From the NCBI GenBank assembly GCA_937906165.1, contig CALCYA010000132.1, positions 1 through 11,675 on the forward strand: 11,675 bases of DNA. Direction: 5' to 3'. Of this stretch, positions 5,624 through 11,675 are shown one piece after another. The translations under genes were made by a program, and so were the position numbers. A model generated the notes under the pieces. It was not told where the DNA came from, made no database searches, and saw only the letters and a program-made list of their open reading frames with translations. The stretch comes from an uncultured Bacteroidales bacterium (GTDB lineage: Bacteria; Bacteroidota; Bacteroidia; Bacteroidales; Bacteroidaceae). Position 1 is the stretch's first letter. Each line of letters starts with the position of its first letter.

Positions 5624-8600
5624 ATGAAAAACATTTCAAAAAAAATCCTTTTATCATTATCCCTATGCATTGCGTTGGGCGCGCATGCACAGGAACAGAA
5701 CGCAAGTGAAGCCAATGCATCATTGTTCAGCTACACCCCTACTCCGCAGACACAGGCGTTCATACGTTACGGTTTGAACCCTGTAGAGCAGTATACTGGA
5801 AATCTCTCGGTAAGCATACCGGTATACACATACAGCGACAACGATTTCCAGTTACCGATTTCAGTGGGTTATTCGTCGCAAGGGATGCTTCCCGGCCGCC
5901 AGACAGGCATACTAGGAATGAACTGGTTCTTGAACTGTGGCGGAGCTGTATCACGTGAAATCAAAGGAATTGCCGATGATCATATAGGCTATGACAAGAC
6001 TATGGGTATACTGTTAGGGGATGTCTATTATAATGAAGAAGATGTCCTTGGCATCATTGGTGATAGTCTAAATACCGACAATCTACTCCACTACGTAATA
6101 AATTGGCGTGAAACAATGTCCGACGTATACCACTTCAACATCCTTGGACACAGTGGATCATTCCACTTTGACGGCAGGAAACAGTTGCATGTGTACAATA
6201 CCGGAGGCAACCACGATGTAGACACGATAATCCCCATTATTCCGTCAAACAAAGAACTTTGCGGTTTCATAATCAAGACCGGCAACGGATATGAATACAC
6301 CTTTGGCAGCAATGACTTGAATGTACGTACAAACTCCGTTGAGCGTAACATTGGAGGCAAACTGACAGGCCTTGCCGTATTCACATTCAATGAGTCGGCA
6401 TTGGGAAAAAACCCGATTGTAACCTGGAATCTGACCAAGATAACAGCACCTAATGGGCGAACTGTAACCTTTGAATACAAAACGGTAGAGAGCAACATCG
6501 GCTCAAGCATCAATTCCACAACACCAAACAACCCTTTTCTTGTAACCTCATTCAGCAATGCGCTTCTCGTAGAGGATGAATCAGGAGTCAACCATTTGCG
6601 CAATGTAAGCATTGTACAGACCACGTACCTGTCAAAAATATCCATTGAGAACGGTGGAGAAATAGAATTTTCAATGTCACTGAAGAATTGTTGCGACCGC
6701 CCCGTTGCACCATCAATATTAACAAGCATTGAACAGGACCACTGCATAACACAGAAACTCTACAAACTCGACAGCATAACAGTGAGGAACAGCAGCGGGA
6801 AAGAGGTTCATCGCACCTGGTTCACATACAAGGAAAAAGACAATCGCCTTATGCTGACAAAGGTACACACCGACGGCGTTGGAGATTACACAATGATATA
6901 TTACGAGGACAGCCCTTATCCGGCAATATCCACAGCCGATACCGACTTCTGGGGCTTTTACAACGGTAAGGGGAACAGTTACAACATCACCGCATCTACC
7001 AAAGCAGACAGCAATTATAATGAGTACATTGATACTGACGCAAAGAACCCCGATTGGCACTACAGCAGACTTGGTTGTCTAAAACGCATAACATACCCGA
7101 CAAAGGGATTCAGCACATTTGAATATGAGCCCAACAGAGCAGAGAACATACTTTTGAAAAGAAAGCATCCCGGCCACACCATTTCACCGGCTCCGGACAG
7201 CCTCCCGGCAATTCCTCCTGTTGATGAAGATGAAGAGATAGCCTACCTTGTAGACTGCTACCCTTACAGCATACTCTTCTACAGCAACGATGAGACAGGC
7301 GGAGTACGCATTGCACGTACAAATGACTATGATGCACATGGAGGCTACTTGTCACGACGATATAAATATAATGTTGGAACAGTCTATAGCTTCCCGAGAA
7401 CTTTCATGACAGGAGATAGTCTGATACAGATATTCAACCCAAGAATAGAATACCCTGCAAATTCGTTCGACAAGCAACACATTGGATACAGAAGTGTCAG
7501 CGAGACCTTTTCCGACGGTTCATGTATCATCTACAGATACAACGACTACAAAAGCCATCCTGATGATTATACTGGACAAGTGCATAAAAGGAGTGAAGCT
7601 TACGAAGACGTTGATGACGGTTTCTATCAACCTTTCATAAACAACATGACGCGTGAGCCCAACAGCAACCATCAAAAACGTGGCAAGATAAACTGTATAG
7701 AGTATTACAATAGTGACCGCCAATTAGTGAAGCAGACAAGTTACGAATATGAAATACACGACACGACATACACAGCATACATTGTCATAAGCGGGGAATA
7801 TGCGAACTCCGTCAAACGCTACACCGGCGATTACAGGCTCAAGAAAGTACATGATACCGAATATTTTACAGGAATTCCACTGAAAACTGTAAAGCAGTTC
7901 ATTTACGACACTCGTGGACGCAACATACGTACAATAACAATAACCCCAGACAACTGCTACGAATATCTCGACACAGAATATCTCAATGACAGCGCACGCA
8001 ATCTCTACACTTTCCCGCTTAGAACAAGTATCAAACATGGGAAAAGTGAAGATTGTCTGAAACTGACATCAATGACAGAATACGAATACCCCACATCAGG
8101 AGCAATACATCTCCCATCTGTCATCAAAGAGGCAAAGCTCAACGGCAACGAGGCGGCAGACACCGCACCTGCATCACTCAGCTACACCACCCTGCAGAGA
8201 GTTGCAGCATACGACACACAGGGGAACCCGACAGAGATTGTCGACAAGCACGGCGTACACACCGCCATCCTTTGGGGATATGGAGGATTGTACCCTGTAG
8301 TACAGGCGCGTGGTATGACAGCAGCGACGCTTGAATCCCTTACAGGCATCAGCGGGAGCTCCCCATTGCAAGGGCCACTGTCGGCATCGCAACGCAATGC
8401 GCTCTACAGCCACAGCGGTTCACTGGTTGACATATACGAACACGTACCGCTTGTGGGCCTTACAAAGCACTATGGCAGCGACGGCAGTTTCACATCATAT
8501 GAGTACGATGCCTATGGACGCCTGATCGGAATAGCCGACAGCAAGGGAAGACTCAACCGCTACAGCTACGCACCGGCAACCGGCTCATCAGACATTCTGT

Positions 8601-8635
8601 TACCTACCGACCCGGAATTGAAACCAATAGAATAA
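5624..8635 (+). CDS. Sec-secreted RHS-type protein, SpvB/TcB-like N-terminal half
   Basis: The 1003-residue protein begins with a signal peptide (KK at 6-7, hydrophobic core 8-20, likely cut after AHA at 20-22). Residues about 50-120 match the start of Bacteroidetes RHS proteins: a YTGNLSVSIPVY strand, an LPISVGYSSQG strand, GMNWFLNCGGAVSREIKG, then an acidic DD. The same plan starts SpvB/TcB shells. Further family marks are LTKITAPNGRTVTFEY (about 270-285), DFWGFYNG (about 441-448), RITYPTKGFSTFEYEPN (about 488-504), GGVRIARTNDYD (about 558-569), HIGYRSVSETFSDGS (about 619-633) and a C-terminal YD repeat ending GRLNRYSYAP (about 975-984). A proline-rich loop lies near 510-530. It has no RHS core (DHLG-type) and no toxin tip, and ends cleanly with tandem TAA stops. 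The next RHS gene starts 21 bases later, and both share the start context ACCATGAAAAACAT. The likely role is one half of an exported protein shell or cell-surface polymer. The partner and target are inferred, not shown. Confidence 0.8.
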   Translation: MKNISKKILLSLSLCIALGAHAQEQNASEANASLFSYTPTPQTQAFIRYGLNPVEQYTGNLSVSIPVYTYSDNDFQLPISVGYSSQGMLPGRQTGILGMNWFLNCGGAVSREIKGIADDHIGYDKTMGILLGDVYYNEEDVLGIIGDSLNTDNLLHYVINWRETMSDVYHFNILGHSGSFHFDGRKQLHVYNTGGNHDVDTIIPIIPSNKELCGFIIKTGNGYEYTFGSNDLNVRTNSVERNIGGKLTGLAVFTFNESALGKNPIVTWNLTKITAPNGRTVTFEYKTVESNIGSSINSTTPNNPFLVTSFSNALLVEDESGVNHLRNVSIVQTTYLSKISIENGGEIEFSMSLKNCCDRPVAPSILTSIEQDHCITQKLYKLDSITVRNSSGKEVHRTWFTYKEKDNRLMLTKVHTDGVGDYTMIYYEDSPYPAISTADTDFWGFYNGKGNSYNITASTKADSNYNEYIDTDAKNPDWHYSRLGCLKRITYPTKGFSTFEYEPNRAENILLKRKHPGHTISPAPDSLPAIPPVDEDEEIAYLVDCYPYSILFYSNDETGGVRIARTNDYDAHGGYLSRRYKYNVGTVYSFPRTFMTGDSLIQIFNPRIEYPANSFDKQHIGYRSVSETFSDGSCIIYRYNDYKSHPDDYTGQVHKRSEAYEDVDDGFYQPFINNMTREPNSNHQKRGKINCIEYYNSDRQLVKQTSYEYEIHDTTYTAYIVISGEYANSVKRYTGDYRLKKVHDTEYFTGIPLKTVKQFIYDTRGRNIRTITITPDNCYEYLDTEYLNDSARNLYTFPLRTSIKHGKSEDCLKLTSMTEYEYPTSGAIHLPSVIKEAKLNGNEAADTAPASLSYTTLQRVAAYDTQGNPTEIVDKHGVHTAILWGYGGLYPVVQARGMTAATLESLTGISGSSPLQGPLSASQRNALYSHSGSLVDIYEHVPLVGLTKHYGSDGSFTSYEYDAYGRLIGIADSKGRLNRYSYAPATGSSDILLPTDPELKPIE

Positions 8636-8656
8636 TAAACCACTAACACAACTACC

Positions 8657-11600
8657 ATGAAAAACATAATATTCACATTAATCCTGTTTTTAGGAAGCAT
8701 CGCAGCTTTTGCCGACGGTGACAGGAACTACTCCATTGACTGCCAGTCAATCTACAACGTCAATTTCAAACAGAAGTATACCGTCAAAGCAAGGTATACT
8801 GTTGAAGGCAACACAATGTTGTTCATTCCCAATGCCGAAGATTTCAAGTTCGACAAGTTCATTGACACCACCGGATATGTAAAGAACGTCACCTCAAACG
8901 GTGCAACACTATATGTAGAGTTCTACCGTCGCGATACCGCTGCAGCCATTAGCGGAACAGTAAAGCTCTGTTTCTATGCAAAGGCAAATGATGAGGCAAC
9001 CACAATGTCGTGGTATAGTCTTCCTTTGCAATACAGCTACCCGGTGATGACAAAGGTTGACCCGGGCGAGATTGCCGGGCCATCGGAGTTGTATGAACAA
9101 GGCGAGAAACCCAGTGGCATAAAATCAGTGTACGAGGCCATACCTCTCAATGGTCCAATCACATATTCATGGGAGAAAAAGCGAGGAAGCGGAAGTTGGG
9201 AAACAATAGAGGGAGCATCATCAGTGATTCTTTACCCCGATGCCATTGGCACAATGTCGGACTACTACCGTCGCAAGGCCACCGACGGTGCCGGCAACAG
9301 CGCCTACTCCAATACCGTGGAGATACTTCCTATGCTCAACGGTGGAGAGATTGGCATCGAGTACACCGATGCCGCAACAACACTCACGCTCACCGACATC
9401 AAATCACCCAATTCCACTGGAGCAACTATCAGCTGGCAATCTTCTGTAGACCTCGACATATGGACAGCAATGACCGGCAGCGCAAAGAGCATCATAACCA
9501 GTAAACCATCTGTAACCACTTACTACCGCCGTGTAGCCACCTCGCTTGTAAACGACACATACGGCGACTCCATAGTAGCATACTCCAACTATGCATGCTA
9601 CTCTACTGAGACCCCTGAAGCCATCAGCACAATGAGCTATTGGCATGCCGACAGTGCCGTGACCGACATTGACTACTACGACGGTCTTGGGCGCAAGTTC
9701 CAGACAGTAGCGGCACAGGCCACCATGGACGGCAAGGATATTGTAACCGCATACAGGTACGACAACAAAGGCCGTGAATCGGGCGTGACAGTTCCCTTCT
9801 GCAAGAACGGCAGCGGAGAGTTCGCACACAATGCCGGCTACAAGAACAGGATATACCACGGAGACGGCAAAGCCGCCACTTCGACGGTATACGACAATTC
9901 ACCCCTCGACCGCATCGTGCGCACCTACAAGCCCGGCGAAGCATACCAAAGCCAGGGCGAAGGACACTACACCGCCACAGCATACGGTGTAAACAGCAGC
10001 AACGAGGTAATGAGACTTGAGCTTTACGGCAACGGGTTCACCGTCAGCGGTCACCATACCGCAGCAACGCTCCACAAGACAGTCACCACCGATGAGGATG
10101 GATCACAGCTTGAGCTCTTCACCGATGCACGGGGCAACAACATTCTGGAGCGCCGCAAGGCCGGAAACAACATCTATGCCGACACCTATTACGTGTACGA
10201 TGCAAAGAACAGGCCAAAGGTCGTTGTCTCGCCACAAGGCAGCACAAAGCTCACAAACGGCACCGCGTACAGCGACACCTGCAGCCTTGTAAGGGAGCTG
10301 TGCTACATCTACAGCTACGACGACGAAGACCGCATTGTCATGAAACGCCTGCCTGGTCGCAGCTATGAATATTTCTCATACGACACCAACGGACGCCTTG
10401 CAGCATACCTCGACGACGCAATGATGACAGAAGGTATTACCAAGCTGTTCTCATACGATGCCCTGGGGCGAGACACAGGATTCTGTTATGTCACCGGCAT
10501 GGGAGAGTACACACAGCAGCAGAACCATTACGACGACTACAATGCAAGCGGCGCCGCAGCCTTTGTACCCGTGAGCGGTGTCGTTGCACAGAGCGACCTT
10601 GCAGCCTCAGCCAAGGGCATGCTCACATACGACTGCACATACGGCATCTACGATGGCAGCCAGCCCACCGAGAAGCGACAGCGCACATACTGGTACGACA
10701 GCCGGGGACGCTGCGTGCAGACATATACCGCATACCCTGCGGGCATCAACTGCCGCACGAGCGTAAAGTACGACTATGCAGGCAACCCCTTGACAACGGT
10801 TGAGCAGTACACATACGGCAGCAGCACACTTACCATAACAACCGGCTGCACCTTCGACAGACGAGGACGCAAGCTCACCGAGCAGACCACGGTAGACGGC
10901 ACGGCACTCAGCAGCGCGGTGTTCACATACGACGAACAGGGACGAGTGACAAGAACATTACTAAACGGCAACATCGACATCACCGCAAGCTACAACCTGC
11001 AAGGATGGATGACAGCACTGCAGGCTGCAAAGGTAAACGCGAACGGAATAGTTGAGAAAACTCTTTTTGGAGAGAAATTGCATTACTACGACACCACCGA
11101 CAGCCTTGCCACGCCACTATACGCAGGCAAGATAGCACAGATAGACTGGAAGAGGAAGATGCAGATTGACGGTAACGACAGGTTCCTCTACAGCTACGAC
11201 CCGTTGGGCAGGCTCACTAAAGCCGAGCACCGTATAACAAAACTTAACGGCAACAGCACAAAGGGAAGCCACACAGAGCAGGCAATCTACGACCGTAACA
11301 GCAATATACTGTCATTGAGTGCAGGTGCAGGAGCAGGACTGCCACTACAGCAGAAAGACTACACCCTCAACGGCAACAGGATTGCAACTGTAACGAAAAA
11401 CTTTATAAACGAATACACAGCAGAATACGACAGCAGAGGAAATTTAACAAGAATTCCATGGGAAAACTTGCAAATAGCCTATAATCTTATTAACTTGCCG
11501 CGGTCTATCAGTAACAGCAACAACGGCAATGTCGTACGGTACAGCTACCTGAGCGACGGCTGCAAATACAGGACTATAGACAAAGGTGAAGATGGATTTC

Positions 11601-11675
11601 TCTACACGGGTTCTCTAAGGTGGAAACTGCAGGGCGGCACAATAACCCCCGAGAGCTTTGCCATTGCAGGCGGCA
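8657..11675 (+). CDS. Sec-secreted DUF6443/RHS-repeat protein, 3' end outside window
   Basis: The frame stays open from ATG 8657 to the window end (1006 complete codons, no stop or frameshift found). A signal peptide lies at residues 1-19 (cut after AFA). A beta-rich region follows to about 130. Then come two Ig-like domains of Bacteroidetes cell-surface type, about 136-225 and 229-313; the first holds ITYSWEKKRGSGSWETIEG and YYRRKATD, the second ISWQSSVDLDIWTAM and YYRRVATS. A DUF6443-like module starts at about 325 and contains DYYDGLGRKFQTV (339-351). YD repeats run from about 400 to 970, for example YVYDAKNRPKVVVSPQG, FTYDEQGRVTRTLLNG and YSYDPLGRLTKAE. The last part, VVRYSYLSDGCKYRTID then FLYTGSLRW, is the usual lead into the RHS core, so a core and variable C-terminal tip, possibly a toxin, should lie just past 11675. 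The core motif carries Cys in DGCK where Thr or Val is common. It is probably co-transcribed with the first RHS gene. Confidence 0.85.
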   Translation, partial: MKNIIFTLILFLGSIAAFADGDRNYSIDCQSIYNVNFKQKYTVKARYTVEGNTMLFIPNAEDFKFDKFIDTTGYVKNVTSNGATLYVEFYRRDTAAAISGTVKLCFYAKANDEATTMSWYSLPLQYSYPVMTKVDPGEIAGPSELYEQGEKPSGIKSVYEAIPLNGPITYSWEKKRGSGSWETIEGASSVILYPDAIGTMSDYYRRKATDGAGNSAYSNTVEILPMLNGGEIGIEYTDAATTLTLTDIKSPNSTGATISWQSSVDLDIWTAMTGSAKSIITSKPSVTTYYRRVATSLVNDTYGDSIVAYSNYACYSTETPEAISTMSYWHADSAVTDIDYYDGLGRKFQTVAAQATMDGKDIVTAYRYDNKGRESGVTVPFCKNGSGEFAHNAGYKNRIYHGDGKAATSTVYDNSPLDRIVRTYKPGEAYQSQGEGHYTATAYGVNSSNEVMRLELYGNGFTVSGHHTAATLHKTVTTDEDGSQLELFTDARGNNILERRKAGNNIYADTYYVYDAKNRPKVVVSPQGSTKLTNGTAYSDTCSLVRELCYIYSYDDEDRIVMKRLPGRSYEYFSYDTNGRLAAYLDDAMMTEGITKLFSYDALGRDTGFCYVTGMGEYTQQQNHYDDYNASGAAAFVPVSGVVAQSDLAASAKGMLTYDCTYGIYDGSQPTEKRQRTYWYDSRGRCVQTYTAYPAGINCRTSVKYDYAGNPLTTVEQYTYGSSTLTITTGCTFDRRGRKLTEQTTVDGTALSSAVFTYDEQGRVTRTLLNGNIDITASYNLQGWMTALQAAKVNANGIVEKTLFGEKLHYYDTTDSLATPLYAGKIAQIDWKRKMQIDGNDRFLYSYDPLGRLTKAEHRITKLNGNSTKGSHTEQAIYDRNSNILSLSAGAGAGLPLQQKDYTLNGNRIATVTKNFINEYTAEYDSRGNLTRIPWENLQIAYNLINLPRSISNSNNGNVVRYSYLSDGCKYRTIDKGEDGFLYTGSLRWKLQGGTITPESFAIAGG

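Noticed and set aside
8600..8660. Possibility that the two RHS genes are one gene broken by a frameshift
   Set aside because: Gene 1 ends in tandem TAA stops, and gene 2 opens with its own complete signal peptide and distinct Ig-like domains.
5624..11675. RHS genes as type VI secretion effectors
   Set aside because: Both have Sec signal peptides, and no PAAR, VgrG, Hcp or chaperone gene is present in the window.
9800..11675. YD repeats as a DNA-level tandem repeat or CRISPR-like array
   Set aside because: The periodicity is at protein level only; the DNA units are diverged and uneven in length.

Overview
The window looks like a piece of a Bacteroidales genome (Bacteroides/Prevotella-like gut lineage). 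Three things point there: a good Bacteroidetes-type -7 promoter box (TAATTTTG at 5084-5091), A-rich translation starts with little Shine-Dalgarno sequence, and two large Sec-secreted RHS/YD-repeat proteins whose N-terminal modules are of the Bacteroidetes type. No rRNA, tRNA, CRISPR array, integrase, transposase or insertion sequence was seen.

Left half (177-4894, all on the minus strand, so read right to left): a compact phage morphogenesis and lysis operon. The order is putative scaffold (4894-4106), putative HK97-fold major capsid protein (4075-2453), a small conserved-looking phage protein with a helical C-terminal tail (2348-1920), a head-tail adaptor-like protein (1923-1267), a small beta-rich protein (1267-986), a holin (981-514) and a unimolecular spanin (542-177). 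Genes overlap or nearly touch, except for a 104-base gap containing a hairpin just after the capsid gene. Portal and terminase genes, normally upstream of scaffold and capsid, are not upstream here. No endolysin, tail or integration gene lies in the window. The capsid-like protein starts with what reads as a full Sec signal peptide, which is very unusual.

Left edge (1-176): non-coding but structured, with two small GC-rich hairpins, a 7-base tandem repeat and a strong bulged hairpin downstream of the spanin gene.

Right half (5110-11675, all on the plus strand, divergent from the phage genes): a 146-residue basic protein of unknown function that contains an internal duplication, then two RHS-type genes in tandem, 21 bases apart. 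The first (1003 aa) has a signal peptide and a SpvB/TcB-like N-terminal module leading into YD-type repeats. The second (at least 1006 aa, running off the window) has a signal peptide, two Ig-like domains, a DUF6443-like module and a long YD-repeat tract. It leaves the window just before the expected RHS core and variable C-terminal tip. Together they resemble a Tc-toxin B/C-like shell split into two separately exported proteins. This is an inference from sequence motifs. The most interesting points are the signal-peptide-bearing capsid protein, the u-spanin lysis cassette, the two-gene RHS system and the internally duplicated 146-aa protein at the divergent junction.
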